Shown here in pieces: positions 15,372 to 23,108 of a DNA stretch of 64,000 nt. This DNA is from JABWBJ01 sp036507855 (GTDB lineage Bacteria; Gemmatimonadota; Gemmatimonadetes; Gemmatimonadales; Gemmatimonadaceae): positions 1 through 64,000 of the forward strand of contig DATCIJ010000073.1 of assembly GCA_036507855.1 (NCBI GenBank), written 5' to 3'. Position 1 is the first letter of the stretch. The number at the start of each line of letters is the position of its first letter. The notes under the pieces are model-generated. The model was not told the origin of the DNA. It did not search any database and saw only the letters and a list, made by a program, of their open reading frames with translations. The position numbers were made by a program, and so were the translations under genes.

Positions 15372-17135
15372 CTACGCCGCGCCCTCGCCAGCGAGTGCGC
15401 CATTGCCCATTGCCGCCACGAGTCGGAAGCGTAGTTCGCGCTCCGCGTCAGGCGCCGTTCGTGACGCCAGGGCCGCGCTCGCGGCTTCGATCGCCAGGGC
15501 GGTGCTGATGCCACGCACCAATCGCTTGGTGGTCGACACCGCGCGCGGGTTCACGCTCAATTCGCGCACGCCGAGGCCAATGAGGGCAAAGGCCATGAGT
15601 GGTTGCGACGCCATTTCGCCGCAGACCGCGACGTCGATGCCCTGCGCGTCCGCGACATCCACGATTCGGCGGATCAGCCGCAGGATGGCTGGATGCAGTG
15701 GGGTGAACCGCTGGGCAAGGTTCACGTTGCCTCGATCGACCGCGAGCGTGTACTGCACCAGGTCGTTGGTGCCGATGCTGAAGAACGCGACGTCTCCGGC
15801 AAAGGTGTCGGCGGCGACTGCCGCCCCCGGTGTTTCCATCATCACGCCCAGGGGAACCTGCCTGCGGAACGGTACGCCCGCCGCCGTCAGCTCCGCAGCG
15901 GCCTCATCGAGCAGTTGACGGGCCGCCCGGACTTCGTCGACCGAAACGATGAGCGGAAGCATGATGCGCACGTCGCCGTGCATCGCGGCTCTCAGGAGCG
16001 CGCGCAACTGGACCTTGAACAGCTCCGGCGAGTCGAGGCACATCCGGATGGCGCGCCAGCCAAGAAACGGATTGGGCTCGGTCGGATATCCGCCGATTGG
16101 CAGCTTGTCGCCGCCGATGTCGAAGGTGCGAACGATGACCGGTCGTCCCTCGAACGCCTCGACGACGCGCCGGTAGGCGCGGTACTGCTCCTCTTCATCG
16201 GGCATGGTCGCGCGGCCCACCACCAGGAACTCGGTGCGCATGAGCCCGACGCCGTCGGCGCCGCTGCGCGCCGCGGTTTCGGCCTCCTCGGGCAGGTCGA
16301 CGTTGGCGCGAAGCGTGATGTGGACACCGTCCGTCGTGACCGCCTCCACGTCGGTGAGCAGCGCCAGCTCGGCGTCGCTCAGCGCCTGCGCGACGGCCCG
16401 CGACCGGAAGGCGTCGAGCTCGTTGGGGCTCGGGTCGATCACCAGCAGGCCGCTCGAGGCATCGAGCACGGCCGGCTCGCCGCCGCGCAGGCGGCTGGTG
16501 GCGTCGCGGAGGCCCACGACCGCCGGAATGCCTAACGATCTGGCCAGGATCGCGACGTGTGACGTTCGCGTCCCGGAATCCGTGGCGATGCCGGCGATGG
16601 CTTCGCGGTCGAGCTGTATCGTCAGGCTGGGCGTCAGGTCATGCGTGACCAGGATGGCGTTCGTTCCCTTCGGCACGTCGACCGGATCGTGATCCGGCAG
16701 CTGCATCAGCATCGACAGGACGCGAATGTGGACGTCCGTCAGGTCGCCGACCCGCTCGCGCAGCATCGGCGCCGCGCTGCGCGCGAACTTCTGGCGCCAT
16801 TCGAGCATCACCACGTCGAACGCCTTCTCGGCGTCCAGGTTCTGCCTGATGTACGACTCGACTTCGTTGAGCAGTGCCTCGTCCGAGAGCATGCCGATCT
16901 GCACCTCGAAGATCCCGGCCTCGTCCGATCCGGCGTGCTGCTCAGCGCGCTCGCGCACCTGTTGCACCCGGTCGGTGGCGCCCTTTACGGCGGTGCGGAA
17001 CCGGGCGATCTCCGCGTCGATCTGGTCGTCGTCGATGATCCGGTGTGGAACCTCCGGCACCTCCCAGCGCAGGAGGCGCACCGGACCAACCACGATCCCG
17101 GGTGACGCCGAGATACCGTGAAAGACCCTGTTCAC
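15372..17135 (-). CDS. ptsI: Phosphoenolpyruvate-protein phosphotransferase (PTS enzyme I)
   Basis: Moves phosphate from PEP to HPr, the first PTS step. 587 residues from GTG 17135. The phosphohistidine site is GTRTSHVAILARSLGIPAVVG with His193, flanked by the HPr-binding helical region. The C-terminal PEP-binding barrel has GVGLMRTEFLVVGR, FDIGGDKLP, ISIGTNDLVQY-like FFSIGTNDLVQYTL and CGEMASQP with the catalytic Cys. The start overlaps the HPr stop (GTGA). Last gene of the hprK-to-ptsI run. Confidence 0.95.
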   Translation of the reverse strand: MNRVFHGISASPGIVVGPVRLLRWEVPEVPHRIIDDDQIDAEIARFRTAVKGATDRVQQVRERAEQHAGSDEAGIFEVQIGMLSDEALLNEVESYIRQNLDAEKAFDVVMLEWRQKFARSAAPMLRERVGDLTDVHIRVLSMLMQLPDHDPVDVPKGTNAILVTHDLTPSLTIQLDREAIAGIATDSGTRTSHVAILARSLGIPAVVGLRDATSRLRGGEPAVLDASSGLLVIDPSPNELDAFRSRAVAQALSDAELALLTDVEAVTTDGVHITLRANVDLPEEAETAARSGADGVGLMRTEFLVVGRATMPDEEEQYRAYRRVVEAFEGRPVIVRTFDIGGDKLPIGGYPTEPNPFLGWRAIRMCLDSPELFKVQLRALLRAAMHGDVRIMLPLIVSVDEVRAARQLLDEAAAELTAAGVPFRRQVPLGVMMETPGAAVAADTFAGDVAFFSIGTNDLVQYTLAVDRGNVNLAQRFTPLHPAILRLIRRIVDVADAQGIDVAVCGEMASQPLMAFALIGLGVRELSVNPRAVSTTKRLVRGISTALAIEAASAALASRTAPDAERELRFRLVAAMGNGALAGEGAA

Positions 17136-17407
17136 GCCTCGCGCTCTCCGAACCGTGACGCGACCAGCGCGGCGATTGCCTCGACGGCCTGCTCGGCATC
17201 CTCACCGTTCGCGCGGAGCCACAACGTGGTCCCGTATTCGGCGGCCAGCATCATGACTCCCATGATGCTCTTGCCGTTGACCTCCATGTCGTCGCGCCGG
17301 ATCGTGACCACACTCTTGAAGCGCGACGCGGCCTTGACGATTTCGGCCGCGGGCCTGGCGTGCAGCCCGTTTCGATTCTCGATCCGCACCCCGCGCTCGC
17401 AGGTCAT
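17132..17407 (-). CDS. ptsH: HPr phosphocarrier protein
   Basis: 91-residue carrier that takes phosphate from EI and passes it to EIIA. The active histidine is His16 in NGLHARPA. The regulatory serine is Ser47 in VNGKSIMGVMML, the site phosphorylated by HPr kinase, and an hprK gene is in the same operon. Both regulatory modes should therefore operate. ATG at 17407 overlaps the EIID stop. Confidence 0.95.
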   Translation of the reverse strand: MTCERGVRIENRNGLHARPAAEIVKAASRFKSVVTIRRDDMEVNGKSIMGVMMLAAEYGTTLWLRANGEDAEQAVEAIAALVASRFGEREA

Positions 17408-18177
17408 CGGATCACCGAGTAGAGGACGAACGCCGTGAGCACGCCGGCGGAGACCTTCCAGCCCTCGGCGCGCCCATGCAGCCGGGTGAGCACGATCGCA
17501 CCTGCCAGCGCGCCGAGCAGGGTTCCACCGAGAAGGACGTTACCGGATCCGATGATCCGGTGGACGGCGATGGGAAGCGAGAGTCCGGCCAGGACGGCGG
17601 CGACGCGGCCCAGGTGCAGCGGCGCCTTCTGCAGGATCGGATGCCCTAACGACTGCGCGACGGCGAGTCCCTTGCGCCAGCCGGCCTGAAGGCCCCACAC
17701 GCGCAGCCCGAGGTGCCCGGCATTGTACAGGCCGAGGAACGTCAGCACAGTCACCAGGGGTGACGCCCCGGTGCCGAACACGGCCAGCGCCGCGAATGAG
17801 CAGAGCGGCAGAAAGGTCGCCCAGACCAATCGATCGCCCAGCGCGCCAAGCGGCCCGCACAGCGCCGTGCGAAAGCGCTCGATGCGCTCCGGCGCCTCGC
17901 CATCGAGCTCGGCACGCGCCAGCGCGCCGATCGCGACGCTGGTGAGGTATGGATGCGCGTTGAAGTACTGGCTCTCGCGGGCCAGCGCCGCGTGATACGC
18001 GTCGCCATCACGCCCTCCCGGGAGCCGGCGCAACGCGGGCTCGACGCAGAAGCCGATCCCGTTCCCGAGCATCGTCTCGTAGTTCCACGCGCCCTGAACG
18101 GCCAGCATCCGGAAGAATATGACCACCTGGGTGCCAAGCGGCAGCGTGGGCGTCGCGCCAACGGGGCCGGCGCTCAT
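17404..18177 (-). CDS. PTS mannose-family transporter subunit IID
   Basis: 257-residue membrane subunit that forms the sugar channel with IIC. Family features: FFRMLAVQGAWNYETMLGNGIGFCVEPALRRLPG near the N-terminus, FFNAHPYLTSVAIGALARAE-like YFNAHPYLTSVAIGALARAE, DRLVWATFLPLCSFAA and a hydrophobic C-terminal third. ATG at 18177 overlaps the IIC stop as ATGA. The transported sugar cannot be told from sequence; mannose, N-acetylgalactosamine or sorbose types are possible. Confidence 0.88.
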   Translation of the reverse strand: MSAGPVGATPTLPLGTQVVIFFRMLAVQGAWNYETMLGNGIGFCVEPALRRLPGGRDGDAYHAALARESQYFNAHPYLTSVAIGALARAELDGEAPERIERFRTALCGPLGALGDRLVWATFLPLCSFAALAVFGTGASPLVTVLTFLGLYNAGHLGLRVWGLQAGWRKGLAVAQSLGHPILQKAPLHLGRVAAVLAGLSLPIAVHRIIGSGNVLLGGTLLGALAGAIVLTRLHGRAEGWKVSAGVLTAFVLYSVIR

Positions 18178-18857
18178 GACAGACTCACCAGGCCCAGACC
18201 CGCAGCCAGGCCGAGCATGAACTGCCAGCTGAACCCGGGCACGGCATGGAACAGCTTGTACGCCGCACCTAACGAGACAGCGCCGGAAGCGCCCACCACC
18301 ATGGCGCGCGACAGCGGCGCGCCGGTACCCCAGGCTTCGAGGGCCGCCATCTGGAGCGGCTGCAGCGCCATCAGCCCGATCGCGGTCAGGACGATGCCGC
18401 GCACGAGGTCCGCGCCCAGCCCTGCCATCTGCAATCCGATCACGGTTCGCCGCGCGCCGCCAGCGACCGCGTCATGACGATTGCGGGCCCACATGGCGTT
18501 CAGCTTGCGTACCTGCACCATCGACCACCCGCCGATCCATGCGATGGCCAGCGCGCCCAGCACGGTCGTCGTCAGGCGCCCGGCGTCAAAGCCGCCGGCC
18601 TTCGTGAACAGCGCGCCGCCAATCACCGCCGCGGAACCCCATTCCGGGTACCGGCTCGCGCCGAACGGCAGTGTGTCAACCGCGAAGAGCTCGAGCGCCG
18701 CGCCCACGAGCAGCCCGGCTCCCGCATCGCCAAGGATCGCGCCGGACAGTGTCGCGCCAACGATGGGCCGCGACAGCATGGCCTGGGGAAAGCTCACGGT
18801 GTCGAGCCCGAGCACGCCGCCCAGCAGCGACAGAACGACCACGTCAACGGCGCTCAC
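18174..18857 (-). CDS. PTS mannose/sorbose-family transporter subunit IIC
   Basis: 227 residues, strongly hydrophobic with about six to eight membrane segments. Recognisable pieces are DTVSFPQAMLSRPIVGATLSGAILGDAGAGLLVGAALELFAV and FGASRYPEWGSAAVIGGALF, both typical of IIC. GTG start at 18857 overlaps the IIB stop (GTGA). Shorter than classic IIC (about 265), as the terminal region is reduced. Confidence 0.85.
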   Translation of the reverse strand: MSAVDVVVLSLLGGVLGLDTVSFPQAMLSRPIVGATLSGAILGDAGAGLLVGAALELFAVDTLPFGASRYPEWGSAAVIGGALFTKAGGFDAGRLTTTVLGALAIAWIGGWSMVQVRKLNAMWARNRHDAVAGGARRTVIGLQMAGLGADLVRGIVLTAIGLMALQPLQMAALEAWGTGAPLSRAMVVGASGAVSLGAAYKLFHAVPGFSWQFMLGLAAGLGLVSLS

Positions 18858-19342
18858 GATCCGTTACCCGCCAGCAATTCGTCGAGCGGGATCGGCCTCG
18901 CGGAAGGGACATCCTGCGCCGTGACCTCGATGCCCCTGGACTCCAGGTCATGCAACTGCACTTCCTCGTCCGGCGCGAGAAAGACATAGCGAAGGCGCTG
19001 CGTCCGTCCCGGCCGATGGTGGATGCCGCCGAGGTTCACGCGCCGGATGGCCTCGGTCGCAACGACCAGCCTCGCCATCGTATCGATGTCGCCGGTGAGG
19101 AGGATACCGCGGCGCGCGTCGTCCTGATAGCGCGACAGGTTGGTCGCCGCCGTGTCGACGGCGTCGAAGTAGACATCCATGTCGGGTGGCACGCCCATGC
19201 GATACAACTCCTGCTCCCAGTCACTTCCCGCGACTTCGTCATCCACCAGCACGATGAATCGCAGGTCGAGCGGTTGTCCCCAGCCCACGACGACCTGGCC
19301 GTGAATCAGCCGGTCGTCGATTCGGTACAACTCAAGCGCCAC
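18854..19342 (-). CDS. PTS mannose-family phosphocarrier subunit IIB
   Basis: 162 residues. Phosphorylated on His14 in the motif RIDDRLIHGQVVVGW, then hands phosphate to the incoming sugar. Later family motifs are VLVDDEVAGSDWEQELYRMGVP and INLGGIHH-like VNLGGIHHRPG. The GTG at 19342 has an excellent ribosome binding site, GGAGG with 6-base spacing, so this start beats the longer frame to 19408. It overlaps the EIIA gene by 11 bases. Confidence 0.9.
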   Translation of the reverse strand: MALELYRIDDRLIHGQVVVGWGQPLDLRFIVLVDDEVAGSDWEQELYRMGVPPDMDVYFDAVDTAATNLSRYQDDARRGILLTGDIDTMARLVVATEAIRRVNLGGIHHRPGRTQRLRYVFLAPDEEVQLHDLESRGIEVTAQDVPSARPIPLDELLAGNGS

Positions 19343-19724
19343 GCGGTCCTCCGGTGACGACCAACGAGGCCCTGCCCCTGTCGGCCGCGTGCTCCACCGC
19401 GTGCTCATCGCCGGCTTCGACGTGAAACGCGAAGTCCAGCAGCGTTGCCAGGTTCACTCCCGTGACGACGGCCATACCGGGCTGCTCGCGCTGAATGCGG
19501 CGGGCCGCCATGGTGCAGCTGCCGGCCGGCAAGTCGGTGAAGATCACCGACGCGCCCGACGTGGCGAGTCGATCGCGCATCAGCGCCTCGACGTCATGCG
19601 CCGACAGGTCGCGATTGGTGACGCCGATGAACAGGTCGGAGCGGCCCGTGATCTGCTCGATCGCGGACAGCATGCCTTCCGCGAACGTGCCGTGACCGGC
19701 CACGATCGCCTTGACGCTACTCAT
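19332..19724 (-). CDS. PTS mannose-family phosphocarrier subunit IIA
   Basis: 130 residues with the EIIA-man fold. It opens SSVKAIVAGHGTFAEGML, with His11 as the residue that accepts phosphate from HPr; further motifs are VIFTDLPAGSCTMAARR and VVTGVNLATLLDFA. ATG at 19724 overlaps the end of hprK by eight bases. IIA and IIB are separate proteins here, not fused as in E. coli ManX. Confidence 0.92.
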   Translation of the reverse strand: MSSVKAIVAGHGTFAEGMLSAIEQITGRSDLFIGVTNRDLSAHDVEALMRDRLATSGASVIFTDLPAGSCTMAARRIQREQPGMAVVTGVNLATLLDFAFHVEAGDEHAVEHAADRGRASLVVTGGPRGA

Positions 19725-20682
19725 CGTCCTGCACGAGGTACTGGCGTGCGTCCCGCGCGTCCCGCATGCGTCCGATCAGCCGCTGATTGAACGCTTCGGC
19801 CGGATTCTCTCCGTAGTATCGAAGCAGGTGATTCATGGCGATGACTTCCGAAATCACCGTGATGTTCTTCCCGGGATTCAGGTAGACCGTGATCCTCGGC
19901 AGCTCAACGCCCAGGATGGTCGTGACCTGCGGCTCGAGTCCCGTCCTCTCGACGGGCGAGTTCTCGGCCCACTCATCGAGCTGGACGACGACTTCGATCC
20001 GCTTCTGCTGGCGAACGGCGCGAATGCCGAAGATCGAGCGCACGTCGATGAGCCCCACGCCGCGAATCTCCATGAAGTGCCGCTGCAGCTCGTGTCCTCG
20101 CCCGATCAGGAGGTCGTTGCCGCGCCGGAAGCAGATGACCAGGTCGTCAGCCACGAGGCGGTGCCCGCGCTCGACGAGGTCGAGTACGCATTCCGACTTC
20201 CCGATCCCGCTGGCGCCGGTGAACAGCAGGCCGACGCCGAAGACGTCCGCCAGTGACCCGTGCAGCGTGCTGCTCGGCGCGAACAACTCCTCCATCACCG
20301 GCTTGAGCCGCCGGTACACCTCGGCCGTCTTCAGCGGGGAGCGAAGCACCGGCACCCTCGCTGCCGCGGCGAGGTCGATCAACGGCGTGACGGCCTCGAG
20401 CCCCTTGGTGATTAAGACACAGGGAATGGGAAAGGAAAAGAACTGGGCGAGTATCCTTCCCCGATCCGCCTCACTGAGCGTGCTCAGGTACGTGATCTCG
20501 GTCTCGCCGAGGATCTGCACGCGCTGCGCAGTGAACCTCCCGACGTAGCCGGCGAGGGCGAGCCCGGGACTCGACACGTCGGGGTTCTCGATTTCGCGCT
20601 CATGACCGTCGGTGCCGCTCAATTCCTCGAGCTGGAGGGGCACCTTGAGCCGGTCGATCAGCTTGCCGACAGTCACCGCCAC
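19717..20682 (-). CDS. hprK: HPr kinase/phosphorylase
   Basis: Phosphorylates HPr on Ser47 with ATP and can remove the phosphate. 321 residues from GTG 20682 (AGGAG about nine bases upstream). P-loop GASGIGKS at 156-163, catalytic-loop segment HFMEIRGVGLIDVRSIFGIRAV near 205-225, and the C-terminal hexamer motif NPGKNITVISEVIAMNHLLR. In Gram-negatives HprK usually ties carbon and nitrogen state to the PTS. First gene of the PTS operon, with a palindromic repeat element just upstream. Confidence 0.94.
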   Translation of the reverse strand: MAVTVGKLIDRLKVPLQLEELSGTDGHEREIENPDVSSPGLALAGYVGRFTAQRVQILGETEITYLSTLSEADRGRILAQFFSFPIPCVLITKGLEAVTPLIDLAAAARVPVLRSPLKTAEVYRRLKPVMEELFAPSSTLHGSLADVFGVGLLFTGASGIGKSECVLDLVERGHRLVADDLVICFRRGNDLLIGRGHELQRHFMEIRGVGLIDVRSIFGIRAVRQQKRIEVVVQLDEWAENSPVERTGLEPQVTTILGVELPRITVYLNPGKNITVISEVIAMNHLLRYYGENPAEAFNQRLIGRMRDARDARQYLVQDDE

Positions 20683-20700
20683 CGGGCGCCGCTCCTCTCG

Positions 20701-20799
20701 CTAGTGCCGTTCCAACCTGTTCGGTCTACGACAGGGATTCGCATGCATTCTTCGTCGTCACTTGAGGACATTTGGCGCAACAAGTTGGAACGGTACTAG
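20701..20799. repeat. MITE-like palindromic element, copy A
   Basis: A 99-bp segment bounded by CTAGTGCCGTTCCAAC (20701-20716) and GTTGGAACGGTACTAG (20784-20799), which are inverted repeats matching at 15 of 16 bases and partly continuing inward. The inside is less GC-rich than the surroundings. The same ends bound an element at 53478-53564. The right end supplies the TAG stop codon of hpf (20796-20798), and the left end lies 18 bases from the hprK start. No transposase is encoded. Confidence 0.85.
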
Positions 20800-21104
20800 G
20801 CGCGAACCGGGCGGCGCGCCCGGCGAATGGTCAACCGTCCAACACGGCGCAGCTGGGCCTCGAGGTGCGCGAGCGCCGCGGCCAGGGCAGGTCCATAGTA
20901 CCGCCCGGTCCCCTCGGCCACGAGACGGCGGCCCCGCCCGACCAGCTCGAGCTCGACCCGCCGCATTCGTCCATCCTCCTCGAACCGGATGACGCCCGAC
21001 ACGGGTCGCGTTAGGCGCTGGCCGAGCTTGTCCAGTGCGCGGCTGGCGTTCTGGCGGACCCGTTCAGGGACCGTGGCATGATGCGACTGAAAGACGATTT
21101 CCAC
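20796..21104 (-). CDS. hpf: Short ribosome hibernation promoting factor
   Basis: 102 residues from a GTG at 21104 with GGAGGG nine bases upstream. The sequence follows the HPF/YfiA ribosome-binding fold: MEIVFQSHHATVPERVRQNASRALDKLGQRL, then RVELELVGRGRRLVAEGTGRYYGPALAAALAHLEAQLRR. Basic C-terminus (IRRARRPVR). It lacks the long C-terminal dimerisation domain, so it is the short type that promotes 100S formation with a partner or silences 70S ribosomes. It lies just upstream of hprK, comparable to the hpf-ptsN-hprK order in proteobacteria. Its stop codon lies in a palindromic element. Confidence 0.8.
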   Translation of the reverse strand: MEIVFQSHHATVPERVRQNASRALDKLGQRLTRPVSGVIRFEEDGRMRRVELELVGRGRRLVAEGTGRYYGPALAAALAHLEAQLRRVGRLTIRRARRPVRA

Positions 21105-21109
21105 CGGTA

Positions 21110-22216
21110 CTACCCTCCACCCTCGTTCACTTCGTCCAGGTGACGCGCCGTTTCCGACGCCGCCCGCTCCCATGTGAATGTCGTTGCGAAAGATCTCGCC
21201 TGCGTGCCGAGTTGCTCAACCAGCGAGCGATCGGCGGCCACGGTCGCCATCGCCGCTGCCAACGCGCCGGTGTCGCCATGACGCACCAGGAAGCCGGTTT
21301 CGCCGTGGCGCACGGATTCCCGAATCCCCGGTGAGTCGGATGCGATGACCGCGGTCCCGCACGCGGCGGCCTCCAGGTTGGTGATGCCCCAGCCCTCCTT
21401 AGGTGACGTGAAGACCAGGGCCCAGGCGCGGCGCAGGAGCCGGAGCTTTTCAGCCTCGCTGATTCGCCCAAGAAACGTCACGCGATCACCTAGGTCAAGC
21501 GAGTTCGCGAGGCGCTCCAGCGCGGGCCGATAGTCGCCCGCTCCCGCCACTTCGAGCCGGGCGCCGGGGATGGCCGCCTTCGCAAAACCCTCCAGAACGA
21601 GGTCCACCGCCTTGTATCGCTTCAACCGACCCAGGTAGGCGAACACGGGCGCTTCCGCCCGCGCCGTCGCGTCCGGCGTGTAGTGCTGTGAGTCGATGCC
21701 GCAGTAGATCACCCTGATCCGCTCGCGCTTGATCCCGCGGGCGACAAGGTCGTCCGCCGTACTCTCGCTGATGGCCTCGAACGGTACCCGGCCGTAGACC
21801 CACGGGATCGACCGCTCCGCGAGCCAGACGGCGGCCGCGACCGGCGCGGGAAGCTCCTGGAATGCCGTCGAGCCGAACAGGTGCGGCACCACGGCTACGA
21901 CCGGAACCGTACCCCAGTGCGGCGTGTGGAGGGGCATCTTGTTGATGTCCTCGACAAGCACGTCAAACGGCCGGCCGGCGAAATGCGCCCGGTACCCGCG
22001 GCGTGCCAGCAGGCGGAACGAGTTGCGGGTGCCGACCCGGACGACCTCGATGCCGTCGAGCGTCGCTCGTGGCGCACACCCGCGCCATCCCCCGCAGAGG
22101 AGGCTGACGTCGTGTCCCTGCGCCGCCAGGCGACCGAAGATCTCGTGCAGATGGATCTCGGCCCCGCCGGCCTGAGGGTTCTCGCGGTCCTGCCAGTTCA
22201 CCAGGAGGATCCGCAA
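21110..22216 (-). CDS. Glycosyltransferase family 4 protein
   Basis: 368 residues, cytoplasmic, two Rossmann lobes. N-terminal lobe has MRILLVNWQDRENPQAGGAEIHLHEIFGRLAAQGHDVSLLCGG; the nucleotide-sugar lobe has VFAYLGRLKRYKAVDLVLEGF, RVTFLGRISEAEKLRLLRRAWALVFTSPKEGWGITNLEAAACGTAVIASDSPGIRESV, giving the E-x7-E-type motif of GT4 enzymes. Start is a TTG right after the nusB stop, with GGGAGGA six bases upstream. Acceptor and sugar are unknown; cell-envelope or exopolysaccharide synthesis is likely. Confidence 0.85.
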   Translation of the reverse strand: MRILLVNWQDRENPQAGGAEIHLHEIFGRLAAQGHDVSLLCGGWRGCAPRATLDGIEVVRVGTRNSFRLLARRGYRAHFAGRPFDVLVEDINKMPLHTPHWGTVPVVAVVPHLFGSTAFQELPAPVAAAVWLAERSIPWVYGRVPFEAISESTADDLVARGIKRERIRVIYCGIDSQHYTPDATARAEAPVFAYLGRLKRYKAVDLVLEGFAKAAIPGARLEVAGAGDYRPALERLANSLDLGDRVTFLGRISEAEKLRLLRRAWALVFTSPKEGWGITNLEAAACGTAVIASDSPGIRESVRHGETGFLVRHGDTGALAAAMATVAADRSLVEQLGTQARSFATTFTWERAASETARHLDEVNEGGG

Positions 22217-22648
22217 TCAGATCCTCCCGAGCCGCCGCGCCAGGGCGTCCAGCACGCCGTTGACGAAGCGCGCGCTCGCATCCGTCCCGAACCGCTCGGC
22301 CAGGTGAATCGCCTCCTTGATCACCGTGACCGGCGGCGTTGCTCCGATGCGGAGTTCAGCCGCGGCCAGACGAAGTACCGAGCGATCGATGGCGCTGAGA
22401 CGCTCCAGGCGCCAGTTGGTAGTCACCGACGCGAGGTCCTTGTCGATCTCGACCACGTCGACCGCAGCCCTGGAGAGCAGGGGTGCGGCGATGCTGCGCT
22501 CGTCGGGACCGACCTCCAGATCCGCGAAGAGTCGCTCGCCTACCGCTACAAGTCCGCCGTCCGGCACGAGGTCCCACGCGTACAGCGCCTGCAGGGCGCG
22601 GGCGCGCGCACGCCGGCGGACCCGGATCTCATGTGCTGTCAGCGGCAT
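22217..22648 (-). CDS. nusB: Transcription antitermination protein NusB
   Basis: 143 residues from ATG 22648, overlapping the ribH end by 20 bases. All-helical protein that binds boxA RNA with NusE. It has the arginine-rich RNA-binding start (RVRRRARARALQALYAWD) and the signature LSAIDRSVLRLAAAEL...PPVTVIKEAIHLAERFGTDASARFVNGVLDAL. The ribH-nusB order is a common bacterial arrangement. Confidence 0.95.
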   Translation of the reverse strand: MPLTAHEIRVRRRARARALQALYAWDLVPDGGLVAVGERLFADLEVGPDERSIAAPLLSRAAVDVVEIDKDLASVTTNWRLERLSAIDRSVLRLAAAELRIGATPPVTVIKEAIHLAERFGTDASARFVNGVLDALARRLGRI

Positions 22649-23108
22649 CGAGTCGATCGAGCAGGTCCGCCATCTCGAGCGCCGCCAGGGCCGCGTCCCA
22701 GCCCTTGTTCCCATGGTCGCCGCCGGCGCGGGCCACCGCTTGTTCCTTGGTATCGCATGTCAGGACTCCCAGCGACACCGGAGTCTCGAACTCCGCCGAA
22801 GCCTGTTGCAGGGACCGGGTGCACTCCCCGGCGACGTAGTCGAAGTGCGGCGTCTCACCGCGGATGACCGCGCCGAGGGCCACGACGGCATCGTACCGAT
22901 CCATTGACAGGAGCCGCCTGACGGCGACTCCCAGCTCCCAGGCGCCTGGCACCCAGATCACGTCGATGTCATCCAGCGCGGCGCCGTGACGGGTGAGCGC
23001 GTCCAGTGCGCCATCCACCAGCTTCTGTGTCACGTCCTCGTTGAACCGGCTCACGGCAACCGCCACCTTCCGCCCGGCCCCGTGCGGGGTCCCGCCGAAT
23101 TCGGCCAT
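22629..23108 (-). CDS. ribH: 6,7-dimethyl-8-ribityllumazine synthase
   Basis: Joins 5-amino-6-ribitylaminouracil and dihydroxybutanone phosphate, the next-to-last riboflavin step; usually a 60-subunit shell or pentamer. 159 residues. Motifs: AVAVSRFNEDVTQKLVDGAL, VWVPGAWELGVA-like IWVPGAWELGVAVRRL, VVALGAVIRGETPHFDYVAGE with the conserved HFDYV, and LGVLTCDTKEQAVARAGG. ATG immediately follows the ribBA stop. Confidence 0.95.
   Translation of the reverse strand: MAEFGGTPHGAGRKVAVAVSRFNEDVTQKLVDGALDALTRHGAALDDIDVIWVPGAWELGVAVRRLLSMDRYDAVVALGAVIRGETPHFDYVAGECTRSLQQASAEFETPVSLGVLTCDTKEQAVARAGGDHGNKGWDAALAALEMADLLDRLDAADST

Noticed and set aside
14167..15918. 583-codon plus-strand open frame opposite metK and ptsI
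   Set aside because: It spans antisense to two well-conserved enzymes, has Arg/His-rich low-information sequence, and has no recognisable domain. Long antisense frames are expected in GC-rich DNA.
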